Below, in pieces: positions 1 to 11,130 of a stretch of 64,000 bases of DNA. Under the pieces are notes generated by a model. The model was given only the letters and a program-made list of their open reading frames with translations. It was not told where the DNA came from and ran no database searches. Each line of letters opens with the position of its first letter. Positions within the stretch are counted from its first letter, which is position 1. A program made the position numbers and the translations under genes. Source of the stretch: Lineus longissimus (taxonomy: Eukaryota > Nemertea > Pilidiophora > Heteronemertea > Lineidae); contig NC_088319.1 of the NCBI RefSeq assembly GCF_910592395.1, forward strand, positions 16,680,001-16,744,000, in the 5' to 3' direction.

Positions 1-665
1 TATCCAGGAGGGAAAAATACCTGTTTTATAGGCCTACGCCTACTTACTACTTTGAGTATAGTGGCCCAAAAATGTCAAATACAGCAAAAAGATTTTTAAT
101 AAAGCCAACTTAACTGTGGTGACTTGAAAGCTATGGGAAAATGTAGGCCTACTGACATTTTTCTCTCCACCTAACAACATGATGATAGATTCTGAAGCAA
201 ACCTTGACCAATATGAAGAAATCTTTTAAAAAACAAACAGAGTAGTTGAATTAAATTGATATAATCAAAAGCATCAGATAATAAATTGCATTATCTTATG
301 AGCTCTTAGTGCTAAAACAAAATGCCACTTTCCCAACAACTTTGAGATCTAGGCCTGCATAAAAAATTGAAAACTGGCCCAAATAGCCATGATAGCCTTT
401 TCCAAAAAAGACTCAATTCAACAGCCAAGAGGATTTTCACTAAAACTCAGCGTCGAATGTAATTTTCAAGCGACCCATAGTTGACCGAGGCGATAGTCGC
501 AACCTACATTTATATCCTATCGTTCTACAAACGCAAGCACAGTAGAATGGTACACAGTAGCTGAGAACGCGCCTTAACGATCGCAAAGAAACACTATTTA
601 GAACACGATCTAACCGCTGAGTTTTGCAGGATAGATAGATATAACAATTATAAAGAGGTACCTAC
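1..665 (-). other. Intron 1 (partial) of the left-edge gene
   Basis: This stretch follows the splice donor of the signal-peptide exon and runs off the left edge. I see no further exon, RNA gene or mobile element in it. The words TAGGCCTAC and GTAGGCCTAC occur several times, a feature of the window's background. The assignment as intron depends on the exon call next to it. Confidence 0.6.
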
Positions 666-753
666 CTTCATTTCCGTAAATTATTGTAAATAATCCGCAT
701 AAAAATGATAAAATCCAAGCGAGTTTGGGCGGCGCGTCCATCCCAGCCGCCAT
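666..753 (-). CDS. First coding exon, signal peptide of a secreted or membrane protein
   Basis: Read on the minus strand, an ATG at 751-753 opens 29 codons plus one base. The frame begins MAAGMDAPPKLAWILSFLCG and ends IIYGNE. Residues 11-26 form an unbroken hydrophobic core after a Lys at residue 10, typical of a cleavable signal peptide or a signal anchor. The frame stops at a consensus donor, GAAG followed by GTAGGT, leaving one base (phase 1). Phase-1 introns just after a signal peptide are common in genes built of extracellular modules such as Ig, EGF or LRR domains. The start lies in a CACGATGGCGGC context resembling the YY1 initiator motif found near the starts of many animal genes with short leaders. 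A second in-frame ATG at codon 5 is also possible. The mature protein lies left of the window, so the family cannot be named. Confidence 0.65.
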
Positions 754-835
754 CGTGATACTTTCTACTGCCGACAACTATCGCAGAACGCTCACACTCC
801 TAGTGGAAAGCGGCGAAACGATTATAAATCGCCGC
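754..835 (-). promoter_or_regulatory. Probable core promoter and short 5' UTR of the left-edge gene
   Basis: On the minus strand a TATA-like TTTATAAT (822-829) lies about 70 bases upstream of the ATG, inside the near-palindrome CGATTATAAATCG. This would place transcription start near 795-800 and give a leader of roughly 45 bases. The block is richer in CpG than its surroundings. The position and elements are read from sequence; the start site itself is inferred. Confidence 0.4.
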
Positions 836-2370
836 AACAATACAAAAGTTCCCTTTTGCTTTTTATGAAAATAATCCGCGGATTTTAAGAAAATCGTTTG
901 TTTGAAATCCGATTTTAGTTTTCTATGTTAGCTAATCCGCGATTATCAGCGAAATTTAGGCACACATTATTCCATGAAAGGGTTTTGAAATGTTATTCAA
1001 TGAGAAATTCTCCGTCTGTGCTTGTCTCTGCGGTGTTGTTTCGACGGAGGTTACCGGCGAAATGACTAGAAGGAGGTTGGGCCAGTAACGTTTTGTTGAT
1101 GTCAATCAGAACCTTGATTGGAAAGCGTAGTAGTTAAACGGTTATTATTTGACATGAGTTTGATATATGTTTGTTTGAAATGAGAACCAAGTGGGCAAAT
1201 ATGATTGTCGTCAACACAGTCCCACGACGTGCTCTGGAATGACTAAAAGTCTGGGTGAATTTTGAGACCTTAGTGGCACTACTCGCAACGGGTTGAGTTT
1301 GAAAGGGTATAGACACATGGGTCCTTACACCTAACGTGTCATATTTAGAGTGTCGTCGTGGGGGGGGGGGGGGGCTATCCTGCCCCGATGTGGTTAGCTA
1401 CCAGAGTAACCATTTTGAACAAATTTGATCACTATATAATAACTTGCAATATTGAAGTTGTTATGAGAATGCCGGAAAATAAGGCCTGATGAGAAAAAAC
1501 AGATATGTGATTTGCGCGCACTGGCAATAAAAAAACGCTCTTTTCTCGCCTGGGGTGATAATCGATGTCATCCAAAGTATATTTGTCTTAAACCATCAAT
1601 ACATGTATAAATCATTTATATTGATAATTGATTAGTGTAGGCAAGCAAAAAAGTAAAACAAAAACAAATCAAATGAATTGATTACCAATTCCCAAATAGA
1701 GATTTTGCGCGCGCGTGGTACTCGTCGCAACAGATTTGCTAGTTCCACAGGAGGACGAGCAAGGGAATATTTGGAATTTTTATCTTTTCTGCAGCTGCAG
1801 CATGACTACCACCTGCCAACTAGTAAAATCCCCTTTTTTTATTCCAGTTAATCAGGTTATTAACTGCAAGCATCAGGTTTTGTTTTGCCGGAACGCGTTT
1901 TGATACTTAAAATCCCTCTTTGAACATGAAGAAAGGTGTTAAAATCTGATACGTGTGGGTTAATTTCCCATGCTCAGAAAATAACATGCACTAAAGATAT
2001 TGCAAAAATCACTTCAAAATCACCGCAAAAGCATAAAGGGTGTGACGGGTCTGCTTCTTAAAGGGTTAAATGCAAGAATCACAAATCAGTCGGAGGAAAT
2101 GACGCGGTGTGTATGAAAAGCAAGTCGGTGCAGGTAATTCAGGCAACTAGGCCTAATTAGTCAAGGTTTATAAAACAATAAATCTAATTAGTGACCGTAC
2201 GAGTGTTTTAAAGGCAATTACCATTGTGTGGTTTGGTTACTGATACAATTTGTATTGTTTTATTGTTAAATGGCTGTCGTCTGTGAGATGGGGCGAAGCA
2301 GCTGCCCTCAGCATGAACCAATCAAGCAAAAGTGAAGAAAATGAAGAAAAAAAGAGCAATGACTGAAGAG
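836..2370. other. Intergenic stretch, no gene seen
   Basis: I see no convincing exon on either strand. Reading frames are short, lack splice context and have skewed composition. The only structure is the run of 15 G bases listed separately. Confidence 0.5.
1360..1374. repeat. Poly-G tract (15 G)
   Basis: Fifteen consecutive G bases. Such runs can form G-quadruplexes and are prone to length error in assembly. A second run of the same length is at 27761-27775. Confidence 0.9.
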
Positions 2371-2374
2371 TTGC

Positions 2375-2452
2375 AAAGTGGCACCGGCAGGGTATTGAAC
2401 CCGGGACCTCCCGATCTCAGGGCCGACGGTCACCGTTGTGCCACTGCGCTTC
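2375..2452 (-). repeat. tRNA-derived SINE (head with Pol III A and B boxes)
   Basis: On the minus strand TGGCACAACGG (within 2431-2443) fits the Pol III A box and GGTTCAATACC (within 2391-2402) fits the B box with two mismatches. They are spaced as in a tRNA. The B-box region folds into a T-arm-like hairpin with four of five stem pairs. No matching 7-bp acceptor stem or clean cloverleaf is apparent, so this is a SINE head rather than a tRNA gene. A T-rich stretch follows on the same strand. Confidence 0.6.
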
Positions 2453-5116
2453 TGACACTTACCTTTAGCGGACTCCCACACTTGACTTCAGCGGACTCAT
2501 TTACAACTTGTAGTATGATTTTGAGATAAGGGTCATATTCATTTTCATCAGATTCAATTGGCCCCATTACGTTCATTCCATTCTCTCTGTAAACGTTAAT
2601 AAGTCTATTTCAAAACCAACTGCTCTTTGTCGTGGACCCAAGCCATGGTCCATCACACTAAACTGAGCACACCGCTATATTGACCTCACCGTACTTGATG
2701 GCGTTGTTTGCTTTATCTCAGTGAGAACTATGCGTTGTTTAACCAGGTTTTGAGGACATCAGGAGCAGTTCGCGGAATATCCCATATCGATCGTCTATCA
2801 AGTTTCACGATGAGTGTTTAATTTTCGGAAAATAAACTTCGGTGCATATTTGTTTAGGTCGGAGCGCTAATGTTAAGTTAATCGGAAATTGGTGCTTAAT
2901 CAGAAAGATCTGTACGGAACTTAGGTGGTCGAAGATGGAAGAAACGTCACACTTATTTTTGAAGGATAGGATGGTGACCTCCCAAATGGTCCACCGTCTG
3001 TCCAATTACTTAAGACATTGAATCAGGAAATTGGTTAATTAGAAAGAGTGTCACTTCACATCAGACCACTTTTACGAAAGAGTGTCTCAGTATTGCTTGG
3101 ATAGTAACCTCCACAACTTTGAGAAAATGTCATGACTCTGGACCCCGATGTCCAGAGTTATCATATTTCCCTCTTGTCGGCTAAACAAACTTGCCACCGA
3201 ACCCAACCTGCCCGATTCCTGGAAAAACTGGCGTGACACCCGGCGACCCCAGCCGAGTGACACTGGTGAATCTGGCCGTGTTGACATATAGATATTTCAC
3301 CGCTTCCTATCCCTACAGACCCCACAGCAACCCCAGGGCAAGTCACTACGGTATGTGACCCTTGACTAATTAGCGCCTAATTGTCGCGTAGCGGCTTCCT
3401 TTTCTTGTTATTAGTAAACAAACAATAAATCAATCAGAAAGCAGTTTGTACCTTTGTTCCGGAACTGGACCATTCTGACCAGATGCCTCTCAAACCTCTC
3501 CGCCAGGTGCCCCAGCCTATCTCGTGACTGCAGTAGTATCTACGAGGTCATTTCCTACGCCATGTGTCAGAAGTACCTTCGACCCGATTTCCTCGGAAAG
3601 GTGACTTTTGCAGTAGGAATCAAATCACTGAACTTCTTAATTATTCACTTTTACCGACTCCGATTCCGACAATCTGACCAGATCAAATCGGAGGAATCGA
3701 ACGATACCAATCTCAAACATTATAAAGAAACGTTGTTTGTACCTTTCAGAGAATTGGGTAGGTCTATCAACGAACCTTTGGAAATGATCATTTCAAAGAA
3801 TTGGGTAGGCCTATCAATGTACCTTTGGAAATGATGTCAGATGACTTATTGTTTACTGCTTGAGAGTCAACATTTCCTCCCCCATCCTTGGCATGGAATG
3901 ATAAATGACTTCTGGTATTGTACTTGGAGTACTCATCTATCTCTTTGAAGTTTGAAAACATTGATTCATATGAATATTGCGATAAGTTGTCTTGTCATCA
4001 ATATAAACATATGAGATCCGCATTTCTAGGATGCGGATGAGTTTCGCAAGGTTTTAAACTGCATCATTTGCCTATCTGCCCGGCCCGACTCCTTGAAGTC
4101 TCTCTGCCCCCTTCTTCTCCCAACAAACACGATCGATCCCAAGAAAAGATCATTCTGTCGTGGACAAATATGCACCGAAGTTCATATTTCAAGTTACAGT
4201 CAAACAAAAACATTCTTGCCAAAGTAAAAGCATTTAAGGCATGCATGTCACGTATCTATTTGTACCGATGATTCAGAGATCGTTTTCAATTTGCTGTTTT
4301 GTTGTAAAACGGAATTCTTTCTTCTTGGCTTCTGACAGCGACACAAATCAGTATTGACTTCGGCGACTGATAAAGGATCATCACAGGATCACTGCTGACT
4401 CGGCGATGCATCACATCAATGACACCGGAACTCTCCTTTGGTGGCGCGCTGATGTTCTATGTGTTTTACCTTCCCCGGGTATCTTTCTTCCTGCAAAAGA
4501 ATGAGGACGAGAAATGTCATGTACTTTGGCTTTGTAAATCGATGATTCAGAGGTTAGCCATCAACTGGTTGCTTTGTTTGTACATCAAATCTTACTTGAT
4601 GTCAAAAATGCAAGTTAAAGCAACAACTTACTTTTCGTCATTTTTTACATACGTTTTATCTTTCGTATCAAACACGTCTAGTTTTTCTTTCTTACCATGA
4701 TGATTCACAGACTCCTTCTTGATCTAAGTGTCTTTGCACCTTTCTCGACCATTATTCAGAAATAAATCGCACTTGTTTTTAAATCTAACGGATGATTCGG
4801 CATTTCTGAGCACCTCCATCTCACTTCAACGCCAAAGCAGCTCAGTGCCAACCAGGTTTTATAAAAGAATCGGCACTTAACTCAAGCACAGGGGACCCAT
4901 CAAGATCTTTTTATATTAACTTATGAATCAGACACGATGGCTGACAATTGAACTTATCATTCTGTGGTGGAATTCTCACTTTAATTCTTCAACTCGTTTT
5001 ACCAGTTGATTTACGATTTGTTGCTGACTCAGCGAAATCACAGGTTCCTTGAAGTTACGCCGATATTTTTCCGGAAATGTGTTTGACAGTTAGATTTCTC
5101 TTAATATTTTTTTCAC
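2453..5116. other. Intergenic or intronic stretch with degenerate short repeats
   Basis: I do not recognise a gene. Short frames exist on both strands near 3090-3350 and 4420-4700, but none has good splice boundaries together with protein-like composition. The word GATGATTC followed by A or G recurs near 4268, 4540, 4699 and 4790 with related flanks, suggesting an old degenerate repeat. If the candidate exon at 5117-5304 is real, this is where its downstream exons would be sought. Confidence 0.4.
3751..3843. repeat. 47-bp tandem duplication
   Basis: Two adjacent copies begin GAATTGGGTAGG at 3751 and 3798. They share most bases through CCTTTGGAAATGAT and differ at a few positions, so the duplication is not very recent. 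Confidence 0.8.
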
Positions 5117-5304
5117 CTTTCAATCTGATTCACGAGGGTTGGTGTGATTTCTTGAAAGCTTGCTGCATTTGTCACTTGAACTGTCCTTGGGTACTCTCCG
5201 GTACAGCAAGGGCACCGAGGAGTTATCATTCGTGATGAATTAGGAAGGAGGGTAGTCCCGATGTCGGCAAAGGCGATCAAAACTGCCACAAAAGATAGAA
5301 CCAT
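5117..5304 (-). CDS. Candidate first coding exon with signal peptide and Cys cluster
   Basis: An ATG at 5302-5304 (minus strand) opens 62 codons plus two bases. The N-terminus MVLSFVAVLIAFADIG is strongly hydrophobic, as in a signal peptide. It is followed by a polar segment with a CPCC motif at about residues 30-33 and a Thr/Pro-rich tail. The frame meets a stop only inside a good splice donor, GAAAG followed by GTGAAA, so the open frame ends where an exon could end (phase 2). The DNA just upstream (5305-5475) is richer in CpG than its neighbours, which suits a 5' end. I do not recognise the family and found no downstream exon with confidence, so chance remains a real possibility. Confidence 0.33.
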
Positions 5305-5475
5305 GGACTTGATTCGACCCCGCTCACTGCTCGCCCGATGTGTCCAATTCGATGACCCTCAGAAGCGAACCGCTCTCAAGAGATCGCAGCAGCGGGCCCC
5401 TTATTCACGGATTCTGACATTGAGGGTCCACTTTCGCGGCCACTCTCCGGGGCCTGGGATCAGGGCGATGCCGTA
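5305..5475 (-). promoter_or_regulatory. CpG-enriched upstream region of the candidate exon
   Basis: This block is visibly richer in G+C and CpG than the AT-rich DNA on both sides. It lies directly upstream of the ATG of the candidate secreted-protein exon. I see no clear TATA box at a useful distance. It may be promoter and 5' UTR, or only a compositional fluctuation. Confidence 0.25.
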
Positions 5476-8150
5476 ACCAACCCTCTTCATGTCACGCGCA
5501 GCGGACCAAATCAACTTCAAGCACCACCGCTTAGAATTTAAGTTTTTAAATAAAACGAATTAAATGGTGAATTTGCTGATGAAGTTAAATTCTAATCGAG
5601 TGTGGCCACTTCTTTTGAGATCTCAGCATGACGCTTTATAATTGCCCCCGAAATAGGAAAGTGGCGTAATGCGAATAATAGCCAACCAGATTCTCATTAG
5701 ACCGTTGCTGCTGAATGCTTTACCGGTGCGGGATTGCAGCTACTTAGGCGGCCATTACTGACCGATGAAAGAATGGACCTTGATTGAAAAAATATTTTGT
5801 AAAAAGAGCTACAGGAGTCCTAAGCCGCAAATCCTAAAATGGATTTGAGACATTGCTCTGTCGTCTTATCATTATCAAAATTTGTAAAAGAATATCTGTT
5901 GTTGCAGTACTTGAGACAAAAACGCGACAAGTCTGGACATGCGTCTGACCTCCTGTGATGGACCTTTGTCACACTCTGACCCCTGGTTTATTTGTCTTGG
6001 AGTCCTGGGGATACTTATCAGATAAAAAATTCGAAAGTTACTCTTTTTGTGACTCCACTTAGCGGCCCTTTGCGATGTACCGTTTGTGCACCGGATAATA
6101 ATGTAAAGATGTTATCTGACAATATTGTTTTGCTCTGTTTTTCTAGACCCTGGGATAAAAGACGAAAGTGTTGTGCCAATGTGACATCATAAGGCGATAG
6201 TTCTTAGCTACAATGGGGTTTTCCGGCCACGAAACGTGGTCATTAGCATCATTACGGTCTATTTTGACTGGTGACACAGCCAACGGTTTCGTGTCTTCAA
6301 GCGATCTCGATCGCTGTAATGTCATTCACATTTGAACAAGTGGACCAAACCATGGTAAAATGAAACTCTCCTCGATGACTGAAGCTATCTGGAAAGCGCA
6401 GAGAGCACCATCTCTACATTACTGGTGCATAAAACAGCACTCGTCTGTCATGTTGCACCAATTACTTGACCATTTGCTACCGTTTGTCTCATTCGTATTC
6501 TTTCCCATCATTCACTACATGCAGTATTTCATTTCCAAACCAAGAACCCAGGCTCCTTCCACCAAATTATGCCTACTTGAACCCAATTAGACTCATCATG
6601 ACCGAGATTCTCCTGATTGCGTACGTGACAATCCGAGATTCCTACCAGGAAACTGGCCGAGGGACAATCGGACCATAATGACCAAGCACTTTAATCGAAT
6701 TTAGTCCATGCTATCAGCTTGCAGGAAATGGACAGCAATTTTCTCTACTCAGAATGATTTGCTCCAAATTACTTCGCCTGATCATCATAGCCGATAACGC
6801 GATTTTCCTAATGACAACAAACCAAATGTGTCGTCTGCCCTTTTAAGAGCGCCATCTCGAATTATCAATTTCCGAATTGAATGTTGGGAATGTTTTGGAT
6901 GTGCGGGCCACCAAATGAATGGCGTTGGAGGAAATAAGCCAATTACTGATAGATGATACTGCAGATACAAAACAATTTCAATTCTAATGATTTGATCAAC
7001 ATTGCTCAACTGTGGTCAGCCTATCGATTCACCAATTTCCGGCACAAGTTTGGAATACCTTCGTGCAATTGTGTGCTCCTCCCTCGATCTGTTGCTCCGA
7101 TCTTTTTCAATCACTGTGATCCGGCCAGATCGACATGTCATATGCCTGGTCGTTTGTAGCTGATAGTATTGAATCAATTATTTTGATGTCTATATCCGCC
7201 TGTTGATTTAAAAATTGACCATTTCCATTCGGAAAAGATTCATCCATGCATCTGCAGGCTTATGGCGAGTTGTCCAACATCTTAACAACCAACGAACCTC
7301 ACTGTCCAACGTAGTTCAAAATATATCTGCCCGATTACTGCTCAGCAATGTTGCTCTAGGTTTCCCGATAACAGCTCAAGTTCAACAAGTTGAGTTTCGT
7401 CTACTCAAATACAGCTCAAAGGTATATAAGGCTTGGCTTACTTGTATACTGTTGGTGACACACATGTGCAACAAAGTCACAATCCTTCACCTTTTTCTTC
7501 CTTTGCAAACCGTTTGATGTAATACGACACGAGAATGCTGCATGCTTCAGCGGTTATTTTTAGCTTGTCATCCACAGATGCTACAAGAGATTCTGCCAAT
7601 ATGATCCAAGGGCTGCTTTCTTTTAGAACACAACTAGGAATATCGAATATCGGATAAAGGAGCATTCAGTCATCAGCAGGGGATTGTTGAGCTTATATAG
7701 CCAGACCTGTTGCTGCACATGTTCATAGGTTTAATCAATTAGTTTGGTGATTGTGCATCTTGACCCTAAAGATTAGATGCCATTGAGCCCTCGTTGGTAG
7801 AACCGCCCAGGACAGGTGGAAGTGGACATATCTTGTTGACGACCTATGCTTCACTTGGAGTAACTGCAGGGTTTAGGTAAATCAAGGAGAAATTTGCTGT
7901 CAGTGAAAATGCTTAACTTATATCAGGCTTGAATATTACAATTGGAAAATCATTTGGTAGCACACTGGCAATTCAAGTATATCTTTGCCGAGATGAACCT
8001 CAAATCAAGATGTTCGGAACTGTGTCTTCGAATTTGTGCATCGACTCGATGTCTTCGGTTTCTCCTAGTGTCGATCGACCAGTCGATCTCCTACATGTTG
8101 CACGAAAATATCGGTTTCTGGTTGCTTTCCTCGGCGGGTTTCCTTATCGA
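5476..8150. other. No gene recognised
   Basis: Only short frames of low-complexity or T-rich composition are present. No exon has convincing splice boundaries, and no RNA gene or transposon end was seen. Confidence 0.45.
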
Positions 8151-8199
8151 TGCTACATGCAACAAGTGAGTAACATGAACCGTATTGTTGGTGATGCCG

Positions 8200-8560
8200 A
8201 TCCCAAAGGATCCTTACCATTGATGCAGCATCGTGAAGTAATGGGAGGTTAAGTGATGTCATTCGACTTGCAAAGATCGTAGCTCTGATTTCATCCCCAT
8301 GAGGCGTCACAGTACATGGTATCCAGTAAGTTGACTCAACGTGGAGACCTTTGTGCAACACGTTTTCTCCGGTAATGATGTCATCTTTAAGAGCGTGCCC
8401 AAAGGATGTTTCTCATGAATGTGCATTAGACTGCTAAATGATGACATTTCGGTGTGCAGACTGCTGGCTCTGATTTCGACCCCATGTGGATTCAGGGTAG
8501 CGGTACATGCTAAAGAAGCAACTTGTTGCACGCGTAACAGTATTATTGCCTTCGACAGCA
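8200..8560. repeat. Diverged tandem repeat, period about 185-196 bp
   Basis: The word CCCAAAGGAT occurs at 8202 and 8398, and GCTCTGATTTC at 8282 and 8467. Each is followed by matching but diverged flanks, including CCCCATG and GTACATG. A third weaker match around TTGTTGCAC lies near 8525. On the minus strand both copies contain a related short peptide, HG(V/D)EIRA, but the frames are not cleanly conserved. Spacing changes show that small insertions or deletions have accumulated. Confidence 0.6.
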
Positions 8561-9075
8561 ATGGTCAACATAAAGAGAGATCTGCCAGTGTCTTCACCGT
8601 ACTCAGAGGCATCCTACCGCAAAGTTGTCTTCACCCTCAGTTAACAGCTGTGAGTCCAAGGTTCTTGGAAGGTGGCCGAGACGGCTATGCCCTATTCCCA
8701 AATTGATGGGTTCTTGTGTTGACATACACCAATAATAGCATGGCGAGCACCTTCCCCCTCGATCTGAAGACAATCCAAGTGACATGAGGGAATTTCAACT
8801 TGTTGAAGTGTCATCAAGTCGGTCTCTATCCATTGGTCTATCAGCCTGGTGTGTAAAGGAACGATTAATGGCCATTTTGTTTGCACACACCAAATATTTC
8901 TAGTAAAACAAACAACGCATTCCAAAACAAAACCATCTGCCATCGGGGAAAGTGGTTGCCGTTCATATCTCTTCATGTACTGAATCGTCAACGAGGTAGA
9001 AGTTATGAAAACAGCATATCGTAAACTCTCATTTCTTGGTCTCGATTTTCTTTTTTTAATCCGTGCACTGCTTAC

Positions 9076-9293
9076 CAGTCCTTTCTCAGAGCAAAGCCTT
9101 GTCCTTGATCAGCAAATCTTATAGTCCTTGAACTTGTCGTGATAAAGCCTTGCTCTAATCCCAAATGCAAGGCTTCAGAAAGACAGGAAAATTGATTTGA
9201 ACTGATGAACATTTCAAATGGGGCTTTATCTAATTCAAGATCGAGTACCTTAGTCATTGTCAAAGGAACCGCAATGTCTGGTGCAGACAGCTC
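9076..9293 (-). CDS. Candidate internal exon of unknown protein
   Basis: On the minus strand a long pyrimidine tract ending TTTCTTCAAG precedes an open frame of 72 codons plus two bases. The frame ends at a good donor, ACTG followed by GTAAGC. It contains an acidic segment, LDLELDKAPFEMF, and a segment SEALHLGLEQGF, a composition unlike the window's random frames. The acceptor is AAG rather than the usual CAG or TAG; a CAG alternative would start the exon at 9277. I do not recognise a domain. It lies among diverged tandem repeats (8.2-10 kb), so a relic or chance frame is quite possible. Confidence 0.25.
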
Positions 9294-9563
9294 CTTGAAG
9301 AAATGCGAGGAAGAAATAGACAAGTACCATTGTTCTTTTCAGGTTAGGGATCGTCAATGTTGGGATGACATACGTCAGTGGCAGGTTCTGCCATGCGCTA
9401 AGTGGTTGAGTGTTCTTCTGATATAAACCCTGTGTGTTTCCTCCAGGAATGTTGGGGAAGCATGCTACAGACTATCGCACGTTACCTTTGCCGCAATCCG
9501 CCGTGCATTGGAGTATGATACCTCAATGAAATGAATAGTAGGTCAGGTCACTGGGAATGAGGT

Positions 9564-9900
9564 AATTCTATTGTTATCCGCCATTAAGGCTTAATGTTGT
9601 CAAAGGTTTGATGACGAACGTGGCAGGAGCATCATCTGGGTATGCAGATGATACTTCTTCCTCTACTTCTCGCTGATTATTAGCAGTCCTCTTTGAAGAG
9701 TATTGTGGATACGTGGATGAAAGGATACATGCCCCGGTGACGTATTGACTGGTCATATCGAGAAAATGAACTGACGGCTCAAAACAACTGGGGCTGAGCT
9801 TTTCTTCAGTAATTCCATTGTTATCCACGAATGATAAATGTTCAATGGTTTGATGATGAACGTCAGAAACATCAACCATCCTGAAAGAGAGATGATCCTC
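9564..9900. repeat. Diverged tandem duplication, period 247 bp
   Basis: AATTCTATTGTTATCC at 9564 and AATTCCATTGTTATCC at 9811 start two copies. Both continue through a shared GGTTTGATGA(C/T)GAACGT with scattered substitutions and small indels. The right copy, read on the minus strand, follows a strong acceptor-like tract (CATCTCTCTTTCAG, exon side from 9880) and stays open for about 100 codons. The left copy is interrupted, so coding status is unproven. Confidence 0.65.
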
Positions 9901-10559
9901 AGAAGATGAGGAGAGGGACATCCCTTGGTGACATTGGCAGGCTGCTCTCAATCCTTGCTGGCGGAATGCTCTTGCACTGGAAGATGCATGTCTTCGTGTG
10001 AAATGCTGTCAATTACAGATGAGGACGATGTCAAACTGTTCTGGGGGAAGCTAGACTCACTGCTTGGACTTGGAAGTGAGTGTTGGCGGTTGAGGGTTAG
10101 CGTCCGTCGAGGACTGCACAAGGGGGTTGACGCGTTTTCCCATACTTCTTGTCAAGGTCTTGTCTCAAATGTCTAATCTATTATATGATAATGTTTCATC
10201 ATGCCACCTGTCGTTCAATCACACCTTCAAATTCACCGACAAGCAAATCAAGCAGCCATCTTGCATTCGCTCTCAGACGACTGCCAAATCACGAGGGAGA
10301 TGCCTTGCGTGCAAGAACAATCAAGTCTACATTTGCCTATCCAATCTGTCAAGTGAGTTTTCGTTTGTATACCAGTCGAGAATGTTCTCGGCTGAAGAAA
10401 CGTAGGATAAACCCTTGGACAAAGAATGTAGCAGCATGGAGACACTTCTGCAAAGTCATGTAATACATTGTGCAAGGACCAACAGTGATGGAGATCAAGC
10501 TACAAATCTTAGCCATATGGTCTCTACCCTCTTAACATTGCATGTACCCCAAGCCCCTC

Positions 10560-10792
10560 GCGGGAGGTGACCCAAGAGTTATAATTTATCCCCCTAATTG
10601 GCCAGCCGTGTCAATACCCTGTCGGACCCACCTGCCTCTGCAACAGAGGGACCAAGGCCCCTGCTGGTAAGACCGGATATCTTGCCTCACCCCGCCGCTC
10701 GCCAAAGGAGGCGAGGGCACGAGCTCCCGGTAGGCACGGACCGAGACCACAACAAGGCCCGACCCCTGCTGCCAATGGGAGATCAGTTGTCC
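10560..10792. other. GC-rich block of unknown nature
   Basis: Base composition changes abruptly to clearly GC-rich with many CpG, unlike the AT-rich DNA around it. Both strands have open frames across it, which high GC alone can cause by removing stop codons. It abuts the 166-bp tandem repeat. It may be part of a non-autonomous mobile element or a regulatory island. I see no terminal inverted repeats or known motif. Confidence 0.35.
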
Positions 10793-11130
10793 GTTGCTCT
10801 CCATGGGAGTTAGCCCTCTAGGGGATTAGATTAGGGTTTTGGTTAGTATAAGTAATCGGGGTCGGTACGAAAGAGTAACGGTAGCACGATGCCTAGCTAC
10901 GTAGCTGAGCTATCCCTCATCACACCCCGGGTGTTGGCATATGAGGATGATCTACCTCGTTGCTCTCCATGGGAGTTCGACTTCTCGGGGATCAGATCCT
11001 TAGATAAAAGGTTTTGGTTGGTATTAGTAACTGGGGTCGGTACCAAAGAGTATATAACACTAGCTCGATGATAGACAACTCAGCTGAGCTTTCCCCCACA
11101 ATCGCACTTCGAGTGTTCATATCGAGTGTG
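10793..11130. repeat. 166-bp tandem duplication
   Basis: GTTGCTCTCCATGGGAGTT starts copies at 10793 and 10959. Both continue with GGTTTTGGTT(A/G)GTAT(A/T)AGTAA, GGGGTCGGTAC and AGCTGAGCT in order. The second copy has substitutions and small indels and decays near 11130. Confidence 0.8.
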
